64,000 nucleotides of DNA from Lycocorax pyrrhopterus obiensis (GCA_014706295.1 JACSVZ010000007.1:59534975-59598974); one strand, 5' to 3'; shown: positions 51,401 to 59,597, counted from the first letter of the stretch. Notes: a model not told the origin generated them from the letters alone. Made by a program: numbers and translations.

Positions 51401-54400
51401 ACTACAATTCTCAGTGTATGCAGATTTATCTCAGGGGTTTTTTAAAAAGTCCTTTGTTTTAATTATCACTAATAAAAATGCCTCCTCCCCAGCACACTTC
51501 TTTTCACCTACAGTACCCTGAGAGCTTAAAAACAACCTGTCAGACAAGCCAACCCCTTCTAATATTATCACTGTGTATTTTTAATTTCTCCATGACAACT
51601 TGCAGCTGCAATTACAGAACATGAACAAAAATCAACTACTCATATTTCTTAATGAATAAGCATAACAGATAAAAGATTATTATTCATTTTGCCTTTATCA
51701 TGTAATGAATTTCCTGAATAAAGGAAATTGCTCACAGCAAGAGAATGAGTAGCAGCAACAAGGAATAACAGAAGCACTTCAAAGTGCTTATGCCTAGTTA
51801 ACCTCCTCCCACCATGAATTTTTCGTCTTAGACTCAAAAACACCCCAATCCACCCTGCTCAGTTATTGACCTGAACACGTTGGACAGACATAAATAAAAT
51901 ATATATTCCTTCCTTCTTCTGCAGGAAAGATTATGGCCATCAATAGCTGATTTAGCCCTTCAATAAACTCCAGCTGCAGCTGATTCATGTTCCCATCGGT
52001 TCAAACACCTGAGGCAGACAGCATGTAATACTTTAATATTTTAATTCAATTAATTATTTTAATAGGCTAAAGGTTTCAAAGCTGCTCATATTTCAGTACT
52101 AGTGTCTTTTAAGAGAAGTATCCACTTAATTTCTCCTTCCTTTTTGTTTTCATATATATATATATAAAAAAAACATATATATATATAACCTCTATAACCT
52201 CATATACACTTTTTTTTTTTAATGTTATTTATTGAGCTCGGCCTCCTGTGACCTTTTCACCGACCTCATCTGGAAAACCTTTCTCCCATTTTAATTAACC
52301 CAGGGTACTTTTCCAGCCTGAGTTATTGATCTACACAGCTTCACCCTGCAGAGCACTCTCAGATCTAGAAGCCCTGCAGGTGCCATCACCAGCGCACTTT
52401 TTCCACACAATTGTACATACACCCTGAAAAAACCAACAAAAACATGTATCAGCCTATTATCTGCTACTGTGACAGCTCGAATGGATTCAATCCAATCAAC
52501 CAGAGCTGGGGATGGCTGTCCTTTGGTGGGTGCACATCCTACCATAATAAAGAATAGAGCTGGCAAATAAGTAAGGCTTCAGATGTGGACCTCTCACCTC
52601 TTTACAGAACCAAAGCAGCAGCTCCCTTTTCAGTCAGATTTTACACTGCTTCTGCTGCTGGCATCCCAGGGAGCTGCTCAAGCTGGAAATCAAGCCAACA
52701 GGTCTAGTGTGGCTTCAGATGTCCCCTGCCTGGCAGAGATGCTCAGGTAGCAACACTGTGGATGGTTGGTCTGGGGCTAAACCGTGCCAAGGTTTCCCCA
52801 GATAATGCTCTGGGAAGGGTTTCAAAAAGGGGCTGGATGGAATTAGAGGCTACAAAGCCCCACACCAACTTGAACCTGAAAGTTTCCCAAGAGGTACCAC
52901 TCTGGTTGTGGGACCCAAAGAATGCAGCCACGGTAAGCAGAAGCCAGCTACAGCCTGATGCTGATGGAGCAACAGAGGATGGAAACGGACTCCTGGGTGG
53001 GACAAGTCCTCATCCCCCACAGGCCTGGCTTTAGCCACACCTGGCATCCCAAAGGCATTTTTAAGAACTTGACTCAGGTGCAAAGCAGAGTCACCCTGAG
53101 AGGAGCTTACTTCTGACCAAGGCTGGGTGAGACTTGGAGCAACCTCATCTGGTGGAAGGTGTCCCTGTCCATGGCAGGGGGGCTGGAATTAGATGATCTT
53201 TAATGTCCCTTCCAACCCAAACCATTCTGGGATTTCAGGGTCTGACACCCAGCAAGATGTCACGTGCAAGCAGGCATCAGACTGGATTATAGATGTTCGG
53301 TGTGGTTGGGAAAGGGAATCTGATCCCTGTAAATAAAGGTATTGATTTGAACACTGGAGTTCATGGGAATTAGGACCACTGGGCACTCAGGCAGGATCCT
53401 CCCTGCAGGGCTGCGAAAGCCTCAGCTGCCAAAAGCTGACCTTGGTGATGTTCCCACGCTGAGGAACACCCGGACTCTGCCAACAACAGATACTACAGCA
53501 GTATGGACAGCTTCCATTTGTATCTGCAAATGGATACAAGGCAGGCACAGGCTATTCCCGGCAGGAATGCTTCCAGCTGAGGATGGTGATAAAGTACAAC
53601 TCATCTGCTGCTCAGTCCTGCTCCCAACTCCAGCAACACCACCCAGCCACTGAGCAGTGAGGAAGAACACTGCTGCTGGAGCAGATTCCCCATCCAAAGA
53701 GGCTGGTACCTTCCATGGTGACCTGTGCCAGAAACACTCGGAGCAAGTGCAAGCCAAAAACCTAAATGCCCCAATTAAGGTCACCGATGCGTGGCCAAAT
53801 GAGCTGCCCAGGCATCTCCCAGGGATGTGGCCTCCTCTTTTACGAAGTGCAAAGTGGAAAGCATTTAGCAGGTAGACTATATTATTTTCCCACTTCACTT
53901 GTACTTCTCCTGGAAACAAAGGGGTTCCTTATGTGCTCTCTGCCTTCAGCTGAGATTCACATTGTGCTGTAACATGGCTCCTTTGTAAAATCAGGGGTTG
54001 GGAACAGCATGTTTTTTGGGCAAGCCCCCACGCTGGTTTGTAGCAGTAACAGACACTGCAATTACAGGACTGTTTCAGCTGAAATACAGCGTTCCTCGGT
54101 GGATTGGTTCATTCAGGTCCAGGGAACACACGTAGGCAGAAAACCCTTATTTCCTGACCGAGTAGGTGTGTGACTTCTCCATCAGATGCTTACTTATCAC
54201 AAGGTACATTTAGAGATTATCTGGGAGGGTGTTAACAACACGAGGTGATGAAAACAAGCGCCGTGAGCGCTGGGCTGGGATGGGAGCCTGGCAGGTCCAG
54301 ACTGTTCAATCTGAAAAACTGAACCTGGGCAGCCTGGTAAAAGTGTTTGTATGGCACATGGATCCCTGCAGTGTGAATTTAAAAGCAGGTATTACCTATC

Positions 54401-57400
54401 ATTTGGTTTTCCTTCTTAAAAGGGGGCCAAGGGAGCTTGGTTTTGGGAGACAGCAGTGGGATGGGGCCAGGAGCTCCACGCTAAGCATCTGGCTCTGGCT
54501 TGACACTGCAGAAAAGGGGTGGCTTGCCCAGGACACAAGAGCTGCTGCAATTGTAATTTTTTCCAGATACCAACCACATGCTTTTCTTTGCAGACATAGG
54601 GGAAATGGCTTTGGTCACCATTCAGTGGTTCTCAAAATCCTGAAGTCCTTAATGCTGGAAGGACCAGGCAGCAAAATACGACAGCTGACCTGCAAGCATG
54701 AAATGCAAAGCTTGGCTTTGCAGCTGATCCCTCAGCTGCTACTTAAAAGCCGTGTTGTTTTGCAAAGCCCAAAACCTCATACTTTCTCCTTATTGGATTA
54801 GAAACCGGGGGGAAAAGCACATTACTGAAGTTCCTAAGTACAACTGGATATTGCTAGCAGTGAGTTCCCAGCCCGGAGCTGTTATTGACACACAACAGCG
54901 CTCACGCTGATCACACCACCATTTCTCCTCACGTTCATATGCTCCCTGTTCAAGCAGCATATAAAATAGCCATCATCCCAGCATGCCAAGAGGAAGGGAA
55001 GGCACAGCTCCAAGGGACAGTTATGCATGGAGCATCCTACCCCAGCACCGCACATCATGAGCCACAGACCCACTGACCACCACAAAGCATTTCAAAGGCA
55101 ACAGATTTAATGTCTGTGACAGGGGACGCTATCTCCTGACTACCTCCTGATAGCATCCAGAGAGCAGCTTGGATGAAATGCATTACTTGCCCCAAGTACA
55201 GCAAAAACAAATGCTGTGATAAATCTTATAAGCTGCCAGAGACCTTTTTATTGTTCCTCAGGCTCACAAGTTTCCACTACTTCATAAAGCAGCAGGGACG
55301 GAATACAGCCGCCTTCCATGTGAGGGGAAGACATAAAGCCCAGGCAACATCCATGAGCAAAGGCCTGCACCCAATCCTGAGTCCAGGGGGCTGGGGACAC
55401 TGCACAGCCACTCACCTCCCCAAATCCCAAAAAACTTGTCAGCTGCTGGAATCTGGGCAGAGGGACCCGGGGAAGGTTAGCTGCTCTGGTTTCACGGGCT
55501 AAAAACGGGCTGCTGCACATCACAAGCGGGACACAGGGCTGGATGGAGGTTGCTCTAATTTCTTCTGCATCACTAAGTCAGAAGTGAAAAGGCTGAGAAG
55601 CCCCATCGGGAGCAGTAAATGGAACTTCCTCAAAGCCTGGGGAAGACAAGCGTTGAGGAATGTCTGGGGCAGCATCTCCTCTGAACCCATCCCTCCACCA
55701 GCAGGGATGCAGGCTGGGAGCAGGGTGTGAGATCAGGGAGAGGCAGCACCTTGTGCTCCAGGGGCAAGAAAAGCCCCACCAGACTCAGCAGCTCCTCTGA
55801 GCATCTAAGCTATCTGAGGAGTCACCGGAGCATCACTCTCATCCTGCAGGGATGGAGATGCCACTGTGACCCACCCCACTGAGAAGAGAGCCAGTGAGGG
55901 GTCCTGGGTCATGCTGGGGCTCCTCCTACCCTCTCCAAACCAAGCCATCCCAGCCCCCTGCCCAGTGCACGTCCTGCTGGGACGATGCACACCACCACAC
56001 ACAGAGCGTTTCATTACAAACCTCGGAGTGACAAGGAGTGTTAAGCAGATATAAAGGACATCAGTCATTTACCCATCTGGTGGAAAGTCTAGTTGCCGGC
56101 GGAAAATAGAGAGGATTGTTATGGCAAGATCTACCATATGGCACCATTATGTGGAGCTTTGCAAGTGCTTTCTCTGAGCGTGCAAGCAAGATTTCAGCCT
56201 TTGAAGAAATGCTGTATTGTTAGCCTGGATACGCAGGAGCCTCTTGAAAGAAGCTGTGGCAGATGGCACAGCTTTGTTCTCTTGGTTCGCAGGCAGTTCG
56301 TGCAACCCCAGATTTCCTCCTCGCTGGGGCACAGCAATCAGTGATCCTCCTGATGTGTCCTATGGGAGGACTGATGGCTCCTGAAACTCCTTAAATCCGA
56401 TGGATGCTGCCTGGCAGGTACCACACCTCTGCACGAGCCTCAGGAAGCAAACACCGCCGACCCAAGCTGGCCGGACATAGCGGTGTTGATGCGTGGAAAG
56501 CTGCACAAAATCATAAAGCATTGTCCCAGCCAAAGGAGCTGCAAATCAGTAAATCTTGCTGAAATACTCTGCTTTTGTTTGTGCCTCTCTGCCAGCACCT
56601 GCTCCTCCCTGGGTGGCTGAGCCTGGCCGGAGCCCCGGCAGGACAGCGGACAAAGAAAAGCCTTTCAGACGGGGCCGGTGCCCGCTTGAGCGACATCCCA
56701 ACAATGCTCCAACAAAACCCATTCAGACCAGGCTGGGGGAGAGGGAGAGAAAGGGAAAAGGTTCCTCTGGGAGGAAGCAGTGATCAGTCATTGACCACAG
56801 CAACAACATCTGCATTTGCACTGAGCCAGGGAAAGGCCCCTGCCTGCTGCATATGGCTGGCTGGGACAGGGAGCATCATCCCTGCAGTCTGGGATGAAGA
56901 TCAGGCATTTCTTATTGCTGAAATGTGTGCCCAGGCAAAAAAAAAAAAAAAAAAATCCCATTTCCCTGTATTTTTTAATACGACTAAGTGAAAAACAGAA
57001 TAAACCCCTAACTATTTATTTATTCTATTTACCTATCCTAATTAAAATCCAAAGTGTCCATCTAACACAAAACAGGCCAAAAAAACCACACCACGAGAGC
57101 AGCCCAAGCCTTTAGCTGACCTTGGAGTCACAGCTGCTCCACATCCCTCTGCAGCTCAGGCCCTCATTCTCTGCTGCTGGCACGAGACAATCACCAATTT
57201 CTCACGCTGCGGATGTTTCCTGCCTCAGATCAACAGGCACACTTAAAAACACACGAAGCTCAGGGAGTATTTTGCAGAATGGCTCCAAAGAGAAAGGGAC
57301 TTCACCTTTTGATGTAAGCAGTAGGCTGAGATCTGTGGAGCACGGATCCCACCCTTTGACGTAAGCAGTAGGCTGAGATCTGTGGAGCATGGATCCCACC

Positions 57401-59597
57401 CTTTGATGTAAGCAGTAGGCTGGGATCTGTGGAGCACGGATCCCACTCTGTTGTTTGTGTCCGTGGGAGGATTGTCCATCCCAGTGACCAAACCTACTGC
57501 TGCAATGTCCCCCAAAGACACCCCCCATCCCAGGCCTGAAATCCTCCACCCCTCCCACTCTGAGACCCTAGTGGGAACAAGCAGGGCAGAAAAGCCACGA
57601 TTAAGCTGCAAGAGAAGAGTTGGCAAAGGACCAACTCCAGCTGGCAGAGCCTCCGGATCCCCTCCAACCCCTTTAACTTCCCTCAACCCAATGGGTTGAG
57701 ACAGCCAAGGACTTTGGAGGGAGCCTCAGTCCCACAGAGCAGGCACAAGCCATCCCATCCTGGATGGCCGAGCACGACGGCATCGGGCTCCCGCAGGCGT
57801 AAAGATCAGCCCAGCACCTCTGAGTGCTTTCTCTGTCTCTCTTCCAAATGTTACACAGTGGGTTTGTACAGGAACAGTGGGATACTTTCCAAACCATTTA
57901 ATGCTGAAATTTAATACCCGACACCAACAGGTTACGAGAGCAAGAAGGAGCCATTGTAAGGATGGGGGGAATCTGCAACTTCACTCCCCTGAATGGGAAT
58001 CTGCCTTCTTGTGCCCACGGGGCAGAGCTTGGCTTCCCCTTCCCTCCCAACCAGTGCTGGCTTGGGTTGAGATCTGCCTGACGGGTTTTTTGGGGAGCCA
58101 GGGGGTTGCAGCTGCTTGCAAAGGAGCACGGTGGGCACCCGCTGTCCCCCTCCCTGCATGACTTCAGTCCCCAGGGAGCCAGCGTGGCTCCTGCTGCCGG
58201 CATGCCCTGGAGCAGCAGCTGCCTCCGGACCTTTTTCTCACCCTTGGCTGGGGAAAAATAACTAAAAATCTCAACAGCATGCAGAAGGACTGGAGAGCAG
58301 GAGGGCCACACCAGGGTGTGCCCCAGGCTGGACTGGCTCCTGCCTCGTTGCACATATATTGTTCCCTGGGGCACTGCCACTGCACGAAGCATCCGGATGA
58401 GTTTGGAGGAAATGTTTTGAAAATCCTGGGCTGAGGTGAGGTGCACAGGGCTCCAGTACCTGAGCCTCCAGAGATGCCTCCTTCAGCCCAACAAGCCTTT
58501 GGCTGGGGCATGGGGAAAGTGATCCATGGGAAAGAATTTCCCCAGGAAAACCTGATTTGGCCAAGTTATCAGTGGAGAACAAACCGGGACAGAGGCAGCC
58601 ACTCCACCTGAACAAACCCAACCTGACCCGTGGTGTTTTGCAGGACTGTTGCAAGAAGAGTCCTGCTGCACAGACACTTCATCCCCACCATGCTGTGTTG
58701 GTGTCCTGGTCTGCCACATCCTGCTCATGGAGAAGGCTGTCTGGGCAAAACCAGCTTTTATAATACAACCTGGAGCTTTCCTCTACCAAGAGGCCCGGCT
58801 CAACAGGTCCTTGCTGCCTGGCATCTAGTGGGATGTGCTATACCTTGAGGTGTGACTGACCAGTGTCACAATTCACAGCCCTCCCTATGCATCCCAGCAC
58901 CGTAGGAAAACCTTGTTTCACTGCTGACTGATCTCAAAGTAAAACATTTATACCAAAATACCACACCAAAATGTTTTTGCTTAGAGGAAACCAAAGCTTT
59001 TTTGGCTGTCAATTTTTTTCTTTATCCATGTTTTTCCAAGTTTTGGAACCAAAGGATAAAGAAACAATATCCTGACTTTCCAAATCTCAATGTAGCCCAC
59101 ACCTGATGCTTTCTGTGAAGCTGAATGCCCAGCAAGTAAAGTCACTTTGCACCTACAGGGGACATCCTGATTTACCAGCTTGGACCCAACCTCCTGCTAT
59201 AAGAAATTAAGAGTTTCTAATGAGAGAGACCACCCCGAACTGGCAGGACTTCAGGGAGGAGCAGAGCTCAGGGTTCAGCAACAGCAGCCTCCGTTCACGC
59301 CAAAGTACGCCTGAAAACTCAAAACCAAGGCTGGAGAGACTGCAAAGAGGGCCTTGGGGGGAAAGAGGGAGAAACCTCAAAACTAAACTTGAAATGAAAA
59401 AGTATCCTACTCACCACCAGCTCGGTGAACATGGCATCCAGCTCCTCCACTGGCGGCATGGGCAGCGAGGGCTCCATGGTCTGCAGGGCGAAGCTGCTGT
59501 CATTGCGCAGCCGGTAGGTGATCTCGGGGTGGTCGCTGCTGCGGAAGCAGCAGAAGATGAAGGAGATCCCCCGGCCGCTCCTCTTCCTCGGGGCCAT
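9198..59597 (-). CDS. DAAM1: DAAM1, Dishevelled-associated activator of morphogenesis 1 (whole spliced coding region, 25 coding exons)
   Basis: Diaphanous-related formin that nucleates and elongates unbranched actin filaments and links Frizzled/Dishevelled to RhoA in planar cell polarity; it acts in the cytoplasm and at the cortex. Joining 25 exons by splice signals and by recalled vertebrate DAAM1 protein gives one open frame of 3240 nt, 1079 residues plus stop. Domain order: N-terminal tail (1-45), GBD/FH3 armadillo region (about 45-420), coiled coil (about 438-525), FH1 polyproline (about 530-600), FH2 (about 601-1010, with SFNW at 614-617 and GNYMN at 822-826), and DAD ([10 protein letters not shown] from 1035, then basic KRNRKR). 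The N-terminus [13 protein letters not shown] and the FH1 sequence distinguish it from paralogue DAAM2. No frameshift or premature stop is seen. Two introns use GC donors. Exon identity is seen in the sequence; function is established family knowledge. Confidence 0.97.
9568..9706 (+). mobile_element. CR1 LINE 3' fragment in intron 25
   Basis: Forward CR1 3' end: 'ggaagtgctccaaggccagg', 'tctagtggaaggtgtccctg', 'cttccaacccaaaccattct', ending in the octamer-like tail 'attctatgatcc'. Antisense to DAAM1. Confidence 0.88.
9996..10166 (-). CDS. DAAM1: DAAM1 exon 25: residues 954-1010 (FH2 end)
   Basis: 171 nt, phase 0 at both ends. Acceptor ctctctcttccag, donor GTGAGCAC. It encodes [20 protein letters not shown], then [20 protein letters not shown] and [17 protein letters not shown]. 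It ends in the basic/acidic helix after FH2. Confidence 0.97.
10167..11696 (-). other. DAAM1 intron 24 (1.5 kb)
   Basis: Unique intronic DNA with an AT-rich central part (10890-11180). No repeat or coding signal was recognised. Confidence 0.8.
11697..11828 (-). CDS. DAAM1: DAAM1 exon 24: residues 910-953 (FH2 post)
   Basis: 132 nt, phase 0 at both ends. Acceptor ttcctttgaaag, donor GTAAGGCC. It encodes [20 protein letters not shown], then [20 protein letters not shown] and AKEL, the end of FH2. Confidence 0.95.
12459..12519 (-). CDS. DAAM1: DAAM1 exon 23: residues 889-909 (FH2)
   Basis: 61 nt. Acceptor tatttccaacag, donor GTAAGTATT. C completes Asn889; then [20 protein letters not shown]. 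Confidence 0.95.
13603..13843 (-). mobile_element. CR1 LINE 3' fragment in intron 22
   Basis: Tail 'cacagaaccacggaataa', then 'gttggaagggactgacaagg', a CR1 variant with 'ctggccctgcacagcccca' and 'aatgcttctggagctctgtc'. Distinct sub-type from the copy 150 bp away. Confidence 0.85.
13993..14182 (-). mobile_element. CR1 LINE 3' fragment in intron 22
   Basis: 'tcacagaatcatgggatggt', 'ttggaagggacctcaaagcc', 'ccaaccccctgccaagggca', 'cctggaacacttccagggag'. A short, 5'-truncated copy of the common sub-type. Confidence 0.9.
14987..15094 (-). CDS. DAAM1: DAAM1 exon 22: residues 853-889 (FH2)
   Basis: 108 nt. Acceptor ctctatcctag, donor GTAAGCAGG. It encodes [20 protein letters not shown] and [15 protein letters not shown], then AA of a split Asn codon. 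FH2 coiled-coil/post region. Confidence 0.95.
15831..15999 (-). CDS. DAAM1: DAAM1 exon 21: residues 797-853 (FH2 core)
   Basis: 169 nt. Acceptor ctctgctttcag, donor GTGAGC. It encodes [20 protein letters not shown], then [20 protein letters not shown], then [15 protein letters not shown] and AA of a split Lys codon. GNYMNKG is the FH2 signature. [15 protein letters not shown] diverges from the recalled mammalian IRSGSEEVFRSGALK more than the rest of FH2 does. Confidence 0.96.
16000..16214 (-). other. DAAM1 intron 20 (215 bp, GC-AG type)
   Basis: It starts GCAAGTGACC and ends ctctgctttcag. Short and without repeats. Confidence 0.88.
16215..16303 (-). CDS. DAAM1: DAAM1 exon 20: residues 767-797 (FH2, GC donor)
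   Basis: 89 nt. Acceptor ttttttttccag. G completes Arg767; then [20 protein letters not shown] and VAEVKPKVE, then G of a split Ala codon. The intron starts GCAAGTGACC, so the donor is AAG/GCAAGT, the classic GC-type consensus. Exon 21 starts CC, giving VEA as in the family. Confidence 0.94.
17646..17740 (-). mobile_element. CR1 LINE 3' fragment in intron 19 (first of an adjoining pair)
   Basis: 'aatcatagaatgggttgggt', 'ggaagggactgaaaggtcat', ending at 'tagaccaggtta'. It abuts a second CR1 tail directly. Confidence 0.85.
17741..17840 (-). mobile_element. CR1 LINE 3' fragment in intron 19 (second of the pair)
   Basis: It begins a fresh 3' tail, 'atcacagaatcatcaaggtc', followed by 'ggaagagaccttcaagattt' and 'cacccctaaaccat'. 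Different sub-type from its neighbour, so a separate insertion. Confidence 0.8.
18155..18261 (-). CDS. DAAM1: DAAM1 exon 19: residues 732-767 (FH2)
   Basis: 107 nt. Acceptor ctcttgttcag, donor GTTGGTGG, a weaker match than its neighbours. It encodes [20 protein letters not shown] and [15 protein letters not shown], then AG of a split Arg codon. Confidence 0.96.
19045..19129 (-). CDS. DAAM1: DAAM1 exon 18: residues 703-731 (FH2)
   Basis: 85 nt. Acceptor ccacctcccag, donor GTGGGC. G completes Arg703; then [20 protein letters not shown] and LPKDMLEQ, standard FH2 knob sequence. Confidence 0.95.
19130..24125 (-). other. DAAM1 intron 17 (5.0 kb)
   Basis: No CR1 was recognised. It contains the CpG island at 21370-21660. 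The sequence around 20100-20290 and 22900-23120 is mixed unique DNA without coding signal. Confidence 0.85.
21370..21660. promoter_or_regulatory. CpG-dense island inside intron 17
   Basis: I count about 29 CpG dinucleotides in roughly 290 bp, in moderately GC-rich sequence surrounded by CpG-poor intron. No exon or CR1 accounts for it. It could be an orphan CpG island, internal promoter or enhancer. Confidence 0.55.
24126..24229 (-). CDS. DAAM1: DAAM1 exon 17: residues 669-703 (FH2 knob)
   Basis: 104 nt. Acceptor ttttctcttag, donor GTATGG. It encodes [20 protein letters not shown] and [14 protein letters not shown], then AG of a split Arg codon. The NCNILLS segment carries the conserved knob isoleucine known in formins to be critical for barbed-end binding. 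KEDA and SSRHK differ from the recalled human KEADA and SSKLK; the first is one residue shorter. Confidence 0.95.
24230..25527 (-). other. DAAM1 intron 16 (1.3 kb), downstream of the microexon
   Basis: It starts with the strong donor GTAAGTG and ends ttttctcttag. No repeat was recognised. Confidence 0.85.
25528..25557 (-). CDS. DAAM1: DAAM1 30-nt cassette microexon: residues 659-668
   Basis: This exon is too short to show as an ORF. It lies between acceptor ggctgtag and a strong donor GTAAGTG and encodes [10 protein letters not shown], matching the DFFVNSNSKQ segment recalled from the longer human isoform. It is a multiple of three with phase 0 on both sides, so skipping removes exactly ten residues from the linker between FH2 lasso and knob. 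Four TGC trinucleotides lie within 50 nt upstream in transcript sense. Inclusion is probably tissue-specific (inferred). Confidence 0.9.
25558..29678 (-). other. DAAM1 intron 15 (4.1 kb), upstream of the microexon
   Basis: It holds a CR1 tail at 27903-28035. The last 50 nt before the microexon carry four TGC motifs and a weak pyrimidine tract, as expected for a regulated exon. Confidence 0.85.
27903..28035 (-). mobile_element. CR1 LINE 3' fragment in intron 15
   Basis: 'tcacagaaccacagaatggc', 'actttaaagaccatctagtc', 'caacccccctgccatgagca', 'ctagaccaggctgctcagag'. Confidence 0.9.
29679..29786 (-). CDS. DAAM1: DAAM1 exon 15: residues 623-658 (FH2 lasso)
   Basis: 108 nt, phase 0 at both ends. 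Acceptor cactgtcttgcag, donor GTAACAGC. It encodes [20 protein letters not shown] and [16 protein letters not shown]. The TVW motif is typical of the FH2 lasso; the exon ends at the flexible linker. Confidence 0.96.
29893..30198 (-). CDS. DAAM1: DAAM1 exon 14: residues 521-622 (FH1 and start of FH2)
   Basis: 306 nt, phase 0 at both ends. Acceptor tttctctcccag, donor GTAAGC. It begins [10 protein letters not shown] and carries the proline-rich FH1 with runs of 7, 10 and 5 consecutive prolines, which recruit profilin-actin and SH3/WW partners. It then enters FH2 with [20 protein letters not shown]; the SFNW tryptophan belongs to the dimerising lasso. The opposite strand is strongly G-rich here. 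Confidence 0.96.
30522..30709 (-). CDS. DAAM1: DAAM1 exon 13: residues 458-520 (coiled coil)
   Basis: 188 nt. Acceptor ggctgtttcag, donor GTGAGAC. It encodes [20 protein letters not shown] through [14 protein letters not shown]. Rich in Glu, Lys and Gln with Leu/Met heptads, a coiled coil between FH3 and FH1. Confidence 0.96.
31042..31100 (-). CDS. DAAM1: DAAM1 exon 12: residues 438-458
   Basis: 59 nt. Acceptor tttccttttag, donor GTGAGTGATG. It encodes [19 protein letters not shown] between two split codons. It begins the charged, heptad-like coiled coil. Confidence 0.95.
31467..31605 (-). CDS. DAAM1: DAAM1 exon 11: residues 392-438
   Basis: 139 nt. Acceptor cttccctgcag, donor GTAAGTGC. AT completes Tyr392; then [20 protein letters not shown] through NFNIKNVVR and AT of a split Met codon. 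FH3 C-terminal part. Confidence 0.96.
31730..31847 (-). CDS. DAAM1: DAAM1 exon 10: residues 353-392
   Basis: 118 nt. Acceptor cctgtccacag, donor GTGAGTCC. It encodes [20 protein letters not shown] and [19 protein letters not shown], then the T of a split Tyr codon. End of the armadillo array and start of the dimerisation region. Confidence 0.96.
32192..32258 (-). CDS. DAAM1: DAAM1 exon 9: residues 330-352
   Basis: 67 nt. Acceptor ttctttcctcag, donor GTGAGTACG. The first G completes Arg330; then [20 protein letters not shown] and EL. FH3 region. Confidence 0.96.
32676..32779 (-). CDS. DAAM1: DAAM1 exon 8: residues 296-330
   Basis: 104 nt. Acceptor cccttgcag, donor GTGAGTAG. It encodes [20 protein letters not shown] and [14 protein letters not shown], then CG of a split Arg codon. 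FH3 region. Confidence 0.96.
32895..33005 (-). CDS. DAAM1: DAAM1 exon 7: residues 259-295
   Basis: 111 nt, phase 0 at both ends. Acceptor gtgtttggcag, donor GTGAGCGCC. It encodes [20 protein letters not shown] then [17 protein letters not shown], part of FH3. Confidence 0.96.
33443..33776 (-). CDS. DAAM1: DAAM1 exon 6: residues 147-258
   Basis: 334 nt, the largest coding exon. Acceptor cttcctggcag, donor GTAGGTGG. It encodes [17 protein letters not shown] through [13 protein letters not shown], the armadillo-repeat core of the FH3/DID that binds the C-terminal DAD in autoinhibition. It includes [15 protein letters not shown] and [14 protein letters not shown]. Confidence 0.97.
33777..35519 (-). 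other. DAAM1 intron 5 (1.7 kb, GC-AG type)
   Basis: It starts GCAATTC and ends cttcctggcag. No repeat was recognised; A/T runs lie near 35160-35380. Confidence 0.88.
35520..35614 (-). CDS. DAAM1: DAAM1 exon 5: residues 116-147 (GC donor)
   Basis: 95 nt from acceptor cccttcacag. It encodes [15 protein letters not shown], then the [14 protein letters not shown] stretch, and ends with AG of a split Arg codon. The next bases are GCAATTC, so the donor dinucleotide is GC. Exon 6 supplies G then TTTGTGACC, restoring the family sequence PMRFVTRF. No GT donor nearby would do so. Confidence 0.93.
36537..36680 (+). mobile_element. CR1 LINE 3' fragment in intron 4
   Basis: 'tgttcaaggccaggctggat', 'ggtctggtggaaggtgtccc', 'ttaaggtcccttccaaccca', ending 'ggttctgtgactgtatga'. 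Confidence 0.9.
36856..36927 (-). CDS. DAAM1: DAAM1 exon 4: residues 92-115
   Basis: 72 nt, phase 0 at both ends, with acceptor tattccctaccag and donor GTGAGTATC. It encodes [20 protein letters not shown] then SMAA, identical to recalled vertebrate DAAM1. It lies in the GBD. Confidence 0.95.
39084..39115. repeat. Perfect inverted repeat, 10-bp arms and 12-nt loop
   Basis: Arms ttccgacgag and ctcgtcggaa surround cagctgggcagg in intron 3. The flank 'agaacctcattaattccgac' resembles the termini of pogo/Tigger-type DNA transposons; this is a family resemblance only, not proven. Confidence 0.6.
40818..41090 (+). mobile_element. CR1 LINE 3' fragment in intron 3
   Basis: 'aggacaaaaggaaatggtct', 'ttcttcactgaaaatgtggt', 'gaacaggctgcccagggaag', 'tcaatgatcttagaggtctt', ending 'caattctgtgattttgatgg'. 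About 270 bp. Confidence 0.9.
45234..45555 (-). mobile_element. CR1 LINE 3' fragment in intron 3
   Basis: 'agaatcacagaaccatagaa', 'ttaaagaccaactggttcca', 'gaccaggctggtccaagtcc', 'tgggcaacctgtgccagtgt', 'accccttgtcctactgcaac'. About 320 bp, one of the longest copies here. It lies about 320 bp downstream (in gene orientation) of exon 3. Confidence 0.92.
45873..45962 (-). CDS. DAAM1: DAAM1 exon 3: residues 62-91
   Basis: 90 nt, phase 0 at both ends, between acceptor cccctctccag and donor GTAAGAG. It encodes [20 protein letters not shown] followed by [10 protein letters not shown], near-invariant in DAAM proteins and marking the start of the GTPase-binding region. Confidence 0.96.
47845..47972 (-). 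mobile_element. CR1 LINE 3' fragment in intron 2
   Basis: 'acagaaatcacagaatggtt', 'gagaccttaaagatcatcta', 'actagaccaggttgctcagt'. About 130 bp. Confidence 0.88.
50471..50622 (-). mobile_element. CR1 LINE fragment in intron 2 (tail missing)
   Basis: 'ggcaggaccataaagatcag', 'actagaccaggctgctccaa', 'ccaacctggctttgaacact', 'gggatggggcatccacaact'. The octamer tail is lost; a TA-rich microsatellite follows on the other side. Confidence 0.82.
50641..50697. repeat. TA-rich microsatellite
   Basis: Runs of (TA)n interrupted by ctatc units, flanked by acacacacgtg. It directly adjoins the truncated CR1 at 50471-50622. Confidence 0.85.
52151..52188. repeat. Interrupted (AT)n repeat
   Basis: Two alternating A/T arms of 13-16 bp separated by an A-run. 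Each arm is self-complementary, and the two can pair with each other. Confidence 0.85.
53118..53238 (+). mobile_element. CR1 LINE 3' fragment in intron 2
   Basis: 'tctggtggaaggtgtccctg', 'gatgatctttaatgtccctt', 'ccaacccaaaccattctggg'. About 120 bp. Confidence 0.88.
57308..57448. repeat. 47-bp minisatellite, three copies
   Basis: The unit beginning gtaagcagtaggctgagatc recurs at 57314, 57361 and 57408, an exact 47-bp period. Copies differ at only a few bases (gatg/gacg, cacgg/catgg, gaga/ggga). It lies in intron 2. Confidence 0.93.

Larger units (their letters stand above)
45963..59414 (-). other. DAAM1 intron 2 (13.5 kb)
   Basis: The largest complete intron. It holds CR1 tails at 47845, 50471 and 53118, TA-rich microsatellites near 50645 and 52151, the 47-bp minisatellite at 57308, and AT-rich, homeodomain-motif-rich sequence at 48905-48962. 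Open frames up to about 200 codons occur but none resembles a protein. Confidence 0.85.

Noticed and set aside
54229..54801. 190-codon plus-strand open frame in intron 2
   Set aside because: No recognisable domain, no splice or promoter context, and unremarkable composition; frames of this size are expected by chance in GC-moderate DNA of this length.
57308..57448. Possible CRISPR-like repeat array
   Set aside because: Units are contiguous with no spacers, and the context is a vertebrate intron; it is a minisatellite.
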